Shown one piece after another: positions 1 to 9,274 of a stretch of DNA of 64,000 nucleotides. Under the pieces are notes generated by a model. The model did no database searches, was not told where the DNA came from, and saw only the letters and a program-made list of their open reading frames with translations. A program made the translations under genes and the position numbers. How positions within the stretch are numbered: the first letter of the stretch is position 1; each line of letters starts with the position of its first letter. Source of the DNA: Planctomycetota bacterium (GTDB lineage Bacteria; Planctomycetota; Uabimicrobiia; Uabimicrobiales; Uabimicrobiaceae); the NCBI GenBank assembly GCA_029260735.1, contig JAJDCR010000008.1:1-64000 (forward strand), in the 5' to 3' direction.

Positions 1-345
1 GTCCGTTACGTCTGGTGAAATATATCTTCGTCAATTGTTTTAGGAAAAACAAACTGCCATGCTGTAAGGCGTAGAAACGAGAAATCGCCTTCTATCCTTT
101 TTTATTACTGATTATTCCTTAACTTAATGGCTTTGGGGCTTCGCCCTAGGAAGATCCAAGCCCAGATGAAACCTCACCGTTTCGGAAACCATGTCCGGAT
201 AAAATATCATCGTTTCGATAACCACGTCAGGGGAAATCGACGAAAAATACACGACAGGGTTGCGAAGAAACATAACAAATTCTTTGTCTAGGGCGAAGCC
301 CTAGAAAAAAATGCCCGGGACAAAACGGCCCTGAAGAGGCGCAAC
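1..345. other. Intergenic region with short palindromes, no gene seen
   Basis: No convincing coding frame was seen here. The stretch holds two short hairpins of similar sequence. One is GGGC-TTC-GCCC near 135-146; the other is a perfect CTAGGGC-GAA-GCCCTAG at 288-304, just downstream of the selD stop. Both resemble the palindromic repeats seen near 10.5 kb and 38.5 kb. A degenerate 22-base direct repeat lies at 177-198 and 210-231 (shared core CGTTTCG..AACCA.GTC), offset by 33 bases. The 288-304 hairpin is not followed by a T-run in the selD direction, so it is not a classic intrinsic terminator. Confidence 0.6.
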
Positions 346-2577
346 TCAAACAACCTCAACAAAGCTCCCTTCCTGGGCAGAGCAAACCGTCCCAATCACT
401 TCCGCCGGATAGCCTAGTTCGCGTAAGTCGTGCAGCACCTCTGGCGCTTTTTCTGCTGCAATGCTAATTAAAAGTCCACCGGAGGTTTGTGGATCAAAGA
501 GAATGGGAAATTTTTTGTGCTTTTTTATTGTTTCGGTAGCTTGGAGTCCTCGTTGGGCTTTTTGATTTTTGGGGTGCATCGAGGAGAGAAGTCCTTGTTC
601 TAAGCATGTTTCTGCCCCGGGAAGAAGGGGTAGTTTGTCGAGTTCTATCTGGACGACTTCGTTCTTGGTCATTTCTAGGAGATGTCCGAGAAGGCCAAAG
701 CCGGTTACGTCGGTGCAGGAGGATATTTCGTGTTTGCTAAGAGCTTGGCAGGCTCGGTAGTTGCTGTCGAGCATTGAGGCGAGAAGGGGTTCTATCCACT
801 TGGCTTTGGCTTTTCCTTGCATTTGTGCGACTAAAAGCGTTCCGGTGCCTAGGGCTTTGCTCAGGATAATTTTTTCGCCCGGTTTTAGGTTTTGTTTGCG
901 TATCCATTTATTTTCATCGGCGAGACCGTTGATGGCCAAGCCGAAGCTGGCTTCGGGGCCTTCAGTGGAGTGCCCTCCGACGAGAGCACAGTTGGACTCT
1001 TGGAGAATTTCGGCGCATCCTCGCATCGATTGGGAAAGAAAATCTTCTACTTGTTTTTCGCGTCCGTGGGGAGCGCAAACAATGGCGAGGGCATTCTGGG
1101 CTTCTCCTCCCATTGCCCAAATGTCGGAAAGACTGTGGATGGTTGCTATTTTTCCCAGTAAATAAGGGTCTTCCCAGAAGGAGCGGAAGTAATCGACGGT
1201 GTGGAGCATTACTTTTCCAGGAGGAACACGGACAACGGCGGCGTCGTCGGGAGAGTTGAGTCCTTCGATGATATCAGGTCTGTGCTTCAAGGGGAGCCCA
1301 GCGATAATTTTGCTGAGAAGAGTGGCCCCTACTTTTGCTCCGCATCCTCCGCAGGGCATCGCGGAAACTTCCTCTTCTTTCTCTCCTGGCTCTAAGGGAA
1401 AGAGAGAGGGGGTTTGCGGGGGAAGCATTTCGGGAAATTCTTGGTATAAATTCATAAACTTGCGGTCGATGCGGTCTTTCAGGCCCCATAACCACTTTCC
1501 TTGGGCCGACCAAATCCCTTTGGAAGCGACGGCGTATTCTTCTCCGGTCATAATAAGAGCCAAGGCCGTTTTTTGAGGACGGTAGGGAGAAAGAGATTTT
1601 TTCAGGGCAAAGGATCGGAGGTTTTTCCCCAAAGATTTACTCGCTCGTACCGCGTAAACCCCTGATTTTGGGCGGGGAGAAGAGAGAGCGGCAATATCTC
1701 CTGCGGCAAAAACAAAAGGGTGAGAGGTCGACTGTAAAAACGAATTGACTTGGATAAAGCCTTTTTTGTCGACGTCTAAGCCCGATTCCTTATAAATAGG
1801 GTTGGATTGGGCTTCGGTGACCAAAAGGAGATGGTCAAAGGGAAGTTCTTTCCCCGACTTCATAGTGAGAGAGTTTTTTTCTATTTGAGTAACCCGTTCC
1901 CCGGAATGGATGGTCACTTTTGCTTTGCTCAAGACCTTCTGGAATATGTTTTGGACACGCTGGTTATGTCCAAAAAGTAGGTTCTCTCCTGAGAAAACTA
2001 GATGAAAATGGAGTTTTTTGCTTTTCCCCAGAGAAGCCAGTTCTTTTTCTAAGCGAGTCTTGAGAGATAAAGCTAGCTCTACTCCCCCCGCTCCTGCTCC
2101 GACCACTACGATAGTAGTTTCGGGAGCAGACTCTTCGATAATTTGCGGCAAAAGTTTTTTTAAGGAAGCTAAAAAATGGGATATGGGCTTTACGGCCGTT
2201 GCATAAGAGTCGCTTCCGGGAATAGCTTGGGGAACAGAGCCTGTATTGATCGAGATAAAATCAAATCCGACCGGAGGCCGATTTTCTAAGTAGACTAGTT
2301 TTTTTTCTAAATCTAAGTGTTTTACACTGTCAATAAAGAGCCGCGCCTTGGCAAATTGAGTAAGAGGCCAAAGATCAATATGGCATTCCTCTTCATTATA
2401 AAATCCAGCAATGTGGCCAGGGATCATCCCAGAGTAGGGGGCAGAGGAAACGTCGGAAATAACAGTTAAGCGAACTCCTGGCAATGGTTTCATTCCAAAG
2501 GACTTGAGAACTCCCACATGAGCATGTCCTCCTCCGAGGAGAAGAATTTCTTTTTCGGTATAGCTAGTGCTTTGCAT
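346..2577 (-). CDS. selD: Fused FAD/NAD(P)-dependent oxidoreductase and selenide, water dikinase
   Basis: The C-terminal half (about residue 400 to 743) is selenophosphate synthetase, which makes the selenium donor selenophosphate from selenide and ATP. It carries the active-site segment CGGCGAK, in which C412 and K415 align with E. coli SelD C17 and K20, so this is a Cys rather than a Sec enzyme. The N-terminal half (about 1-385) is a pyridine nucleotide-disulfide oxidoreductase, with the dinucleotide motifs GGGHAHVG and VVGAGAGG and a late AAGDIAA motif. This N-terminal fusion to SelD is a known arrangement in bacteria. The ATG at 2577 is preferred: it starts 2 bases after the upstream stop, whereas the GTG at 2601 would overlap that gene. 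No selenocysteine or selenouridine gene is in the window, so the use made of the selenium is unknown. Confidence 0.93.
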   Translation of the reverse strand: MQSTSYTEKEILLLGGGHAHVGVLKSFGMKPLPGVRLTVISDVSSAPYSGMIPGHIAGFYNEEECHIDLWPLTQFAKARLFIDSVKHLDLEKKLVYLENRPPVGFDFISINTGSVPQAIPGSDSYATAVKPISHFLASLKKLLPQIIEESAPETTIVVVGAGAGGVELALSLKTRLEKELASLGKSKKLHFHLVFSGENLLFGHNQRVQNIFQKVLSKAKVTIHSGERVTQIEKNSLTMKSGKELPFDHLLLVTEAQSNPIYKESGLDVDKKGFIQVNSFLQSTSHPFVFAAGDIAALSSPRPKSGVYAVRASKSLGKNLRSFALKKSLSPYRPQKTALALIMTGEEYAVASKGIWSAQGKWLWGLKDRIDRKFMNLYQEFPEMLPPQTPSLFPLEPGEKEEEVSAMPCGGCGAKVGATLLSKIIAGLPLKHRPDIIEGLNSPDDAAVVRVPPGKVMLHTVDYFRSFWEDPYLLGKIATIHSLSDIWAMGGEAQNALAIVCAPHGREKQVEDFLSQSMRGCAEILQESNCALVGGHSTEGPEASFGLAINGLADENKWIRKQNLKPGEKIILSKALGTGTLLVAQMQGKAKAKWIEPLLASMLDSNYRACQALSKHEISSCTDVTGFGLLGHLLEMTKNEVVQIELDKLPLLPGAETCLEQGLLSSMHPKNQKAQRGLQATETIKKHKKFPILFDPQTSGGLLISIAAEKAPEVLHDLRELGYPAEVIGTVCSAQEGSFVEVV

Positions 2578-2579
2578 GT

Positions 2580-2963
2580 CTAATAACGGCTTCCGCACCA
2601 CTCACAGTAACTAGCCAAAGCTAGATTGTACTGCAAACAGTTGGAGCACTCCTTAATAGTAGCAGACCCCCCCACAAAAGGGCGAATCGCATCGCAGTGA
2701 AGACAGTGGTAATCATTGACGGAATCTGTATAGTACCAACCACAGTATATACAGTGCCAGTCACACGGACGGGGATGAAGAATTTGAAGATTCTCCGATT
2801 TTTTTGTTTCGTTGGCGAAGGGAGAAAATCCTTCCCTTAGTCGGTAAACCTCTTTTCTTAGCTCCATAATTTGTTCTTTGTAGGCGGAGGAAAGATCTTG
2901 GTAGTGGCGTAGCTGTTCTTCATCTTCTTCTTTTTCTTCAAAAAAGGGATCGGGTTCTTTCAT
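2580..2963 (-). CDS. Small double zinc-ribbon protein with N-terminal coiled coil
   Basis: This 127-residue protein is not assigned to a named family. Its first 55 residues or so are highly charged and heptad-like (EEDEEQ, YKEQIMELRKEVYRLREG), suggesting a short coiled coil. The C-terminal half has four CxxC-type knuckles (CIYC, CLHC, CSNC, CEWC) that would form two zinc ribbons, followed at once by the C-terminus. Its stop codon lies 2 bases before the selD start, so the two genes are almost certainly cotranscribed. That pairing hints at a role near selenium or metal handling, but it may be incidental. No catalytic motif is visible. Confidence 0.75.
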   Translation of the reverse strand: MKEPDPFFEEKEEDEEQLRHYQDLSSAYKEQIMELRKEVYRLREGFSPFANETKKSENLQILHPRPCDWHCIYCGWYYTDSVNDYHCLHCDAIRPFVGGSATIKECSNCLQYNLALASYCEWCGSRY

Positions 2964-3039
2964 GGTCTATCCTTGAAAAATATCAGTGCATTTTAGAAAA
3001 GGATTATAGCAAAAAATAGCCATCCTCTAAGAAAATCTC

Positions 3040-3068
3040 TTGCCAAATATAAAAATAATTCGTCTAAT
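3040..3068 (+). promoter_or_regulatory. Sigma-70-type promoter for the SPFH operon
   Basis: TTGCCA at 3040-3045 and TCTAAT at 3063-3068 are separated by exactly 17 bases; each box matches its consensus at five of six positions. The predicted transcript start near 3075 gives a leader of about 60 bases before the preferred ATG at 3135. Confidence 0.65.
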
Positions 3069-3134
3069 GAATAAATGGTCTATGAGACCGCGTATTTAGG
3101 ACAACAAAAAATACATGCAAAAGGAACTCTCACA

Positions 3135-4433
3135 ATGAATAAAGTTTTCTTCCGAGTTTGTTTAGTTTTAGCTATCTTAGTATTAGGTCTACTGCTTTTC
3201 TTTACTGGTTTTCGAAAAATTTCTGATGGATATATGGGAGTAGAAATACTCGCCATTGGTAAGGAAAAAGTTTCTGAGCGCCCTCTGACTTCAGGATGGC
3301 ATTGGCGAAGACCTCTTATGGTAGAGATCGAAAGATATAACATGACCGAACGGATGGTAGAGGTAGCCTTAGAAAACGTCTCCACGACTGAAAAAAAATC
3401 GCTCGATATATCCTGCGAACTCTACTACCAACTTCAAGCAGACAAACTGGTTGATTTACATAAAAGGTTTTCTAACAGCTATAGTATTCAAACCAAGGTG
3501 ACAAACTTTTTGCAAGCGAAGATTTCTGAAACTGTACAAAAATATACCCGAGAGCAAATTTTTGGAGCCTCACGATCAAACTTCAAAGCGGAGTTAGAAA
3601 ATGGTTTGAAGAAGGAGTTTGACTTGAGTGGGGTAAAAATCAATAATCTTTTGATTTCGAACTTGCGCTTCCCCGATCAATACACAAAAGACATTGAAAG
3701 ATACTATCCTTCTCAAATGACTCCCCTTTCTTTGAAAAAACTCTGCTATAGTAAAGAAAAGAGTGCTTTCACTGTGCATCTTAATGTCTACTACCATATT
3801 GAGCCACAAGATGCCGAAGGTGTTCACAATCGTTTAGGAACAGGTTATGCTAACAGTGTTCTCGTCCCTAATGTAAAAAGTACCCTAGATAGTCTAACGA
3901 CCAATTATACCTTAGATGCAATTTACCAAAGCAGTAGCCGAGAAAAAGTCACCGAGAGTCTTCTCCTCGCATTGAAAAAAGATGCCGGGAGATACAATAT
4001 CAAAATTGATGATGTCAGAATTGAAGCTCTTTCTTTTTCAGAAAGCTACCAAAATCTTCTCGAAGAAATTCAAAGAGCAGAGCGCCAAGTGCAAAAACTT
4101 TCCGTCGAGAGAAGGTTAATTGAAGAGCAAGCGCGCAATAAGAGAATTGAAAAAGAAGGGGAATACGAGGAGAAAAGACGCGAAGCGGAAGCAGAGCAAC
4201 AAGCTCAATTGATTCGAGCCAAAGGAGTTCGAGAATCGGAAATCCTAAAGGCAGAAGGAAAAGCGGAAGCTCTTTTAAAAGTGCAAAAGGTTATCTCTGA
4301 AAATCCTAATATTTTACGCTACCTCTACCTGGATAAAATTTCTGATAAGGTCAAGGTGATTGTTGTCCCTGCCGGTGAGAATGGTATGCCTTTATCAGAA
4401 GCTCTCCAAACTCTCGAAAAGAAGGGGGAGTAA
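3135..4433 (+). CDS. Membrane-anchored tandem SPFH/Band-7 protein
   Basis: This 432-residue protein begins with a transmembrane anchor (about residues 4-27) and then has prohibitin/stomatin/HflK-like sequence. Two copies of the Band-7 core can be aligned by eye, at about residues 88-188 and 210-313. Both have a YYxx strand, a long helix and a final segment ending in a conserved I..L.I..L/V.F pattern. A charged helical tail rich in E, R, K and A follows (about 315-390), as usual for SPFH proteins. Such proteins form ring or cage scaffolds in membranes. The ATG at 3135 follows AAGGA at a good distance and puts the hydrophobic segment at the N-terminus; the upstream ATG at 3075 would add 20 polar residues and be almost leaderless. 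The stop is 6 bases before the next gene. Confidence 0.85.
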   Translation: MNKVFFRVCLVLAILVLGLLLFFTGFRKISDGYMGVEILAIGKEKVSERPLTSGWHWRRPLMVEIERYNMTERMVEVALENVSTTEKKSLDISCELYYQLQADKLVDLHKRFSNSYSIQTKVTNFLQAKISETVQKYTREQIFGASRSNFKAELENGLKKEFDLSGVKINNLLISNLRFPDQYTKDIERYYPSQMTPLSLKKLCYSKEKSAFTVHLNVYYHIEPQDAEGVHNRLGTGYANSVLVPNVKSTLDSLTTNYTLDAIYQSSSREKVTESLLLALKKDAGRYNIKIDDVRIEALSFSESYQNLLEEIQRAERQVQKLSVERRLIEEQARNKRIEKEGEYEEKRREAEAEQQAQLIRAKGVRESEILKAEGKAEALLKVQKVISENPNILRYLYLDKISDKVKVIVVPAGENGMPLSEALQTLEKKGE

Positions 4434-4439
4434 AAATAT

Positions 4440-7400
4440 ATGTCCACAATTGCCAAGATTTTTGTTGTCCTACTTGGCTTAGTTGCCCTAGGCTCGGGAG
4501 AGTCTCGGGCAATACTTCTTTATCTAGGTTTTTTGTGGTACCTAAATACTCGGCCTTTGCCACGACAACAAAAGAAGAAAGACAAAGAACCAGGAGCTAA
4601 GTTTTGGGGGCCTTTGATTGTCCGAGGACTCAAAACCTTCTTTTTTATTATATTTGTACTTATCTTGGGTGCTATTGCCCTGAACTTTGAGGGAGAGGCT
4701 AGCTATATATCCACAACATTTCTCCTCTTTTTCTTGATTAACCGATGGGGAACAAATGTAGAAGAGACCAAAGCTCCTTTAATTTCGGGGAAGGAGGGAG
4801 CCCCCTTTTCTCGCTACTCGATCTCCTGGATTACCTTTTTGATTTTGATTGTAACCTCAATTGTCAGTTCACTCTCAGCTTTGGTTTTAACAGCTTACTT
4901 ATACCTTTCTTCTCGTTCACAGAGAATGCAAAGTCTTCTTTTTGAAGCCAAAAAGGGCTTTTCCTCCGTTATTTTTAAATCGGCGAGCTTAAAAGAAGCG
5001 ATTGTTTTGATTTTGATGTACACCATTATCTCTGATGTGTTCAGGAACATATCTTATAGCTATTACTCTAGTCGCCCCGAGGCTGCGGTTGGAGGGATGG
5101 TTTTTCTTCTTGTAATCGTCTTTTTTGAACGTTTAGCTCAAGCCAAAGAAGCCTCGTTAGAAACTCCAGAAATTGAAGTTCCTCAGCAAGTGGTTGTAGG
5201 GAATAAAACAGAGGGAGAAGATTCTCAAGAGAGAGAACTTATTGAAAATAAAGATTCTTTACCCACCCTTGCTCAAAGTGCAATCAGTGAAGAATCCACT
5301 CCCAAAGAAATCTCTCGTAAACTTCCTCCTCCTGAGCCTTACGCCAAGCCAGAGAAATCTATTCCCAAAATTTCTCTGGCTCATAAGTTCATGGACTTTG
5401 TCCGAGAAAACGTTGTTACTCTGCTTCTTTTATTGGGAACGGGCTTTATCTTTACCGGTGCGATTACTTTTTTACGAAGTAATTGGCAAGAGTATAAACT
5501 TCTAGTCTTTTGGTCTTTTGTTCTTCTTACTCTGAGTTGTTTCGGAGCAGGTTACTACTATACTTGGTGGAAAAAAGACAGGCCCAAACTCGCTTTTGCT
5601 CTTTTGCTCCTAGCCTCTCTCTTTTTTCCTTTAAACTTTCATTTTGCGGTCAAAGTCGGCCTCATTATTAGCCAAGGTAATCATTATGTGGTATTGTGGT
5701 TAACCAGTGCTCTCATGATTTTTCATGCTTGGCTTTTATCCAGTACTGTCTTTACCTTAGTTGCCTCGGCAACCATTTGCCTTAGTCATGAAGCGACCTT
5801 AAAGAAGTTTTATCCCTATCAATACGACATCTATCCCTTGTTCTTAGTAGCACAGGCTTACTGTTTTCTCATTGTCAGTTTTTTCTTACCAAGCAAAGAT
5901 GCTAAGCAGAAAATTCTTGTCTTTATGAGTAACTTAACCAAGCTTGTTGCTTTGTTTGCCTTAATTAGTTTTTGGGATATAGAGATCGCTTGTATCACAA
6001 TGGGATGCGCCACTCTTTTTTATGCTCTTCAGATTTGGCGCTTATCCGATTACTCCTCCAGCACGGTTTTCGCTTGGCTAGGTGCTTTCTGCTCTATCCT
6101 GTTTGTCGGAATTTGTGCTGATTTAGCAGGTTTACCTACCTTATGGCAAGGTTTTCCTCTTTTGCTTCTAAGTTTTGTCGCCGCTTATTATTTTCTGCCA
6201 GAAGAGAAAAAATGGGTTCCCGAGCATATTCGTGAACCTTTATTCTTGGTTTACTTTTCCAGTGGAGTTTACGTTTTTGCCCTTTACCTTTTCTGGGGAG
6301 CTTACACGACCTCTTCTGATCATCTACCCTTGATTGCCAATTCTTTGCTCGCGGCCGGAGGGTACTTTTTTCTCAATCGAAAACTGAAGGAACAAATTAG
6401 CTCTTATCTCGTTTTATTTTTTCTAACAGTCGCTCTATGGGGAGTAGGACAAATGTTATCCCTCTCCCAATTCACTCAGGCGATTGTCTTCCTTTTCTGG
6501 GGACTCTCCTTAGCTTATTTGGCCCATCAATCTCGAGTAGAGATATCCTTTTGGCAAAAACCAGCTCACTACTTTTCTCAGGCAATAGTCCCTCTTGTCC
6601 TCTTCAGTCTCGCCATATTTTTTCGCGAGTACTACCAAGAGAACTTTGGTCTTTTAACCTTAAGTTTATTTATCAGTAGTGCTTTCTATCTTTTTTGCTC
6701 TTACCTTCTAAAGCGCCAAGACATGCTCTTTGCTGGTATCGCTCTACTTCTGTCTCTCTGTTTTCTTTATACCCAAAAAATGGAGATTGCTTTCCACTAC
6801 ACTTCCCTGGGAGCATTGTCCTTAAGTGTTGTTCTTCTTTATGGTTCTCAAAACTACTCTAATAAACTCTTTTTTCTCCAAGCAAAGACCTTAGATTTAT
6901 TTACCATTCCCATCGTCCTTGCTTTTTCTCTGCTCTCTTTTTGGAGTGGTTTATTTGAAGCCGATGTTTTAACTAAGCTTGCTCTTGTCTTGAGCTTTGC
7001 TTTTTTTGGACTTCGTTTCTATCACCATAAAAGCTTTCTTAGTGCAGGAGCGTGTTTACTTTACCTAAGCCTAGAGTCGATTCTCGTTCTTTCTCCCCAA
7101 ATTACAGTTTTTCCCTATTGGGGGATTTTCTTTCTCGGTCTTTCCATTTTACTTCTCGCTTGTCAGAAGAAACTGCCTCTCGAAGCGAATGAAGTTATCA
7201 CTTTCTACGCTAAAATCACTTTAGCCGCTAGTTTTGTTCTTCTTCTCTTCTTTTACCGCTTCCTCTACTTTGTTTCTTCTTCCGGCCTAGTTTATACCCT
7301 TCTTTTGGCTTTGCTTTCTTTGATACTAATAGAGAAAAAACGCCGAGACCGGGATATTTACTTATTTTTCTCTTTTGCTTACCTCCATCTATTCTTCTTG

Positions 7401-9182
7401 CTTCCGCAAGGCCTTTTCCCCTTCCAATACGGATTATTTTTTATTCCCGTAGCGATTGCACTTTTGTATTTCAGTTACACTTATTCAAAGCATTTTTCCA
7501 CTCGTCCTTGTTTTTACTGGGGACAAGCAACCGTCCTTTTTTTCCTCTTTCTTCCAGGAGCTTTTCCCGGAATAGTGCCCCCTCCTCAAGTTGCAGTATG
7601 GGTTATTGCTTGTGCCTTTGCTTTCTATTTAATGGGACTTCGTTTTTACCAACGTTCTTTTTATAGCTATGCTTCAGGAATCCTTTTTTTAGCTTGTTTG
7701 CTGGTCGGCCTTTTTGCCTATGGAAAACTTTGGGGGAATCAGATTGCTCTCATCGTCGCTATAGCCAACTTTGCTCTGGCCGCAGCCGGTTATGGATTAA
7801 TAAGGAAAAAACTTTCGGAACTAGCTTTTCCTTTTTTCCACCTAGCTTTGCTCTGTGTTTTCGGATTAATCGGGTCGGTACTATTACAGGGAAAAATCGA
7901 CTATCCAACCCTTTTCACTGTTTTAACCTGCTCCCTTTTGGCGGGAACTTTAGCCTATCTAAATATCGCGAAACTTTTTCTCTCGCGCCAATCTCTAGCC
8001 TACTTATGTGTCGCCCTTTTTGCTTTGTCCTATTACCTCATTTTAGAGAGAATTAGTCTTGAACCAGGCTATGAAGGTCCTATTTCCATGATTTTGGCCT
8101 TTATTTCTTTGGGCCTTGCTTTACTTCTCAGAAAAATCGGGTACTTTTCTCAGGCCTTTCTCTATGTCGCAGTGTTGTCTCCCATTCTTTCCTTGTCTCA
8201 AACTCAGAGTAGTGGTAACTTAGCCATTATGATGCTCTCGACAAGTCTTCTTTATGGAGTGGGTGGCTCTCTTTTCCGCGATTCATTTTTGCTTTTCCTT
8301 TCCTTTGCCTCCATCAATGTGGGCGCTCACGCTCTTCTTTCTTTTTTACAGTTAGATCTATGGTGCTTTTTTCTCCTGGCCGTAGCTATGGGCATGATTA
8401 TGATTTACATAGCAGAAAAAATCCTTTTACCGAAAGAAGAAACCGCTTACGCCCATCAACCCATGGTCAAAGTAGCTTACCTAAGCCACTTAGCTTTTCT
8501 GGCTATTTACTTAGTAAATTCCCATGTCAATGTTTTTCTCTTAGCCGGGCTTACCTTTACTGCAAGTGTGTACTACGCCGTTCTTTTCCGGCAAAAAATA
8601 CCCTACTTTGCCCTTGCTCTGGTTAACTTTCTTTTCTCTTATTACATTGTGATCTACTCTTGGTCAGAGAACGTTGTTATTTGGGAATTCTACACCATTC
8701 CAATAGGGTTTTTGATCATAGCCTGGGGACTTTATTTACAAAAGGACGAGCAAAAATCGTCTTTCTCTCAAGATTTTACTCTATTGGGTCTAATTTTGAT
8801 CATGCTCCCCACTTTTATCCAAAGTTACTACGGATGGTTTAGCCATTTGCAAGACCAAGGTGTCTCGCCCTACCGCCATCTTTACCATTCGATATTTTTG
8901 TCGATAGAGTCATTGGTTGTGCTTTTTTGCGCCATCTACGCTCGCCAGCTCACTCTCTTTTTAGGAAGCCTCGCCTTTCTAATCTCAGACGCCCTCTTAA
9001 TGATTTTTACCTACGTCAACTTTGGCACCATCCCCCAAGCGGTTTGGTGGGGAAGTTTAGGAACAATTCTTATTGTGAGCGCTTGGGCCATGGAGTACCG
9101 CCGAGATACTTTGGTTCGTGGGAAAGACTTTCTTCTTTCCAAAAAGCGAAAGTGGATTCATGAAATGAAAAGCTGGAATTGA
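4440..9182 (+). CDS. Giant polytopic membrane protein (DUF2157-like region)
   Basis: This 1580-residue protein is hydrophobic along most of its length, with dozens of predicted membrane spans. The first 230 residues or so hold several spans. A charged, proline-containing cytosolic linker follows (about 240-315), then an uninterrupted series of spans to near the C-terminus. The segment after the linker (LGTGFIFTGAITFLRSNW and the following spans) resembles the start of DUF2157-type bacterial membrane proteins, but the assignment is by eye. No transporter or catalytic motif was recognised. GGGGGAG lies 9 bases before the ATG, and the gene starts 6 bases after the SPFH gene. Cotranslation suggests that the SPFH protein caps, clusters or stabilises it, as HflK/C do for FtsH. 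Confidence 0.8.
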   Translation: MSTIAKIFVVLLGLVALGSGESRAILLYLGFLWYLNTRPLPRQQKKKDKEPGAKFWGPLIVRGLKTFFFIIFVLILGAIALNFEGEASYISTTFLLFFLINRWGTNVEETKAPLISGKEGAPFSRYSISWITFLILIVTSIVSSLSALVLTAYLYLSSRSQRMQSLLFEAKKGFSSVIFKSASLKEAIVLILMYTIISDVFRNISYSYYSSRPEAAVGGMVFLLVIVFFERLAQAKEASLETPEIEVPQQVVVGNKTEGEDSQERELIENKDSLPTLAQSAISEESTPKEISRKLPPPEPYAKPEKSIPKISLAHKFMDFVRENVVTLLLLLGTGFIFTGAITFLRSNWQEYKLLVFWSFVLLTLSCFGAGYYYTWWKKDRPKLAFALLLLASLFFPLNFHFAVKVGLIISQGNHYVVLWLTSALMIFHAWLLSSTVFTLVASATICLSHEATLKKFYPYQYDIYPLFLVAQAYCFLIVSFFLPSKDAKQKILVFMSNLTKLVALFALISFWDIEIACITMGCATLFYALQIWRLSDYSSSTVFAWLGAFCSILFVGICADLAGLPTLWQGFPLLLLSFVAAYYFLPEEKKWVPEHIREPLFLVYFSSGVYVFALYLFWGAYTTSSDHLPLIANSLLAAGGYFFLNRKLKEQISSYLVLFFLTVALWGVGQMLSLSQFTQAIVFLFWGLSLAYLAHQSRVEISFWQKPAHYFSQAIVPLVLFSLAIFFREYYQENFGLLTLSLFISSAFYLFCSYLLKRQDMLFAGIALLLSLCFLYTQKMEIAFHYTSLGALSLSVVLLYGSQNYSNKLFFLQAKTLDLFTIPIVLAFSLLSFWSGLFEADVLTKLALVLSFAFFGLRFYHHKSFLSAGACLLYLSLESILVLSPQITVFPYWGIFFLGLSILLLACQKKLPLEANEVITFYAKITLAASFVLLLFFYRFLYFVSSSGLVYTLLLALLSLILIEKKRRDRDIYLFFSFAYLHLFFLLPQGLFPFQYGLFFIPVAIALLYFSYTYSKHFSTRPCFYWGQATVLFFLFLPGAFPGIVPPPQVAVWVIACAFAFYLMGLRFYQRSFYSYASGILFLACLLVGLFAYGKLWGNQIALIVAIANFALAAAGYGLIRKKLSELAFPFFHLALLCVFGLIGSVLLQGKIDYPTLFTVLTCSLLAGTLAYLNIAKLFLSRQSLAYLCVALFALSYYLILERISLEPGYEGPISMILAFISLGLALLLRKIGYFSQAFLYVAVLSPILSLSQTQSSGNLAIMMLSTSLLYGVGGSLFRDSFLLFLSFASINVGAHALLSFLQLDLWCFFLLAVAMGMIMIYIAEKILLPKEETAYAHQPMVKVAYLSHLAFLAIYLVNSHVNVFLLAGLTFTASVYYAVLFRQKIPYFALALVNFLFSYYIVIYSWSENVVIWEFYTIPIGFLIIAWGLYLQKDEQKSSFSQDFTLLGLILIMLPTFIQSYYGWFSHLQDQGVSPYRHLYHSIFLSIESLVVLFCAIYARQLTLFLGSLAFLISDALLMIFTYVNFGTIPQAVWWGSLGTILIVSAWAMEYRRDTLVRGKDFLLSKKRKWIHEMKSWN

Positions 9183-9200
9183 TTTTTTAATGAGGGTTTT

Positions 9201-9257
9201 CTTCGTTTTTGTGGCAGAATAAGTAGAGATACTCTTCTTCCCAAAAACGAAGCCCCT
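9201..9257 (+). terminator. Large hairpin between the membrane-protein and C45 genes
   Basis: CTTCGTTTTTG at 9201-9211 pairs perfectly with CAAAAACGAAG at 9242-9252, leaving a 30-base loop. CCCC and a T5 run follow. It could end the SPFH operon, but the next gene's ribosome site (AAGGA at 9264-9268) lies immediately beyond, so it may instead be a leader structure. Confidence 0.45.
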
Positions 9258-9274
9258 TTTTATAAGGAAAAAAA

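Noticed and set aside
1199-1576. 125-codon frame antisense to selD
   Set aside because: It lies wholly within the conserved SelD region on the other strand and has no ribosome site.
3075-3134. Upstream in-frame ATG for the SPFH protein
   Set aside because: It would be leaderless relative to the predicted promoter and puts 20 polar residues before the membrane anchor; the ATG at 3135 has a ribosome site.
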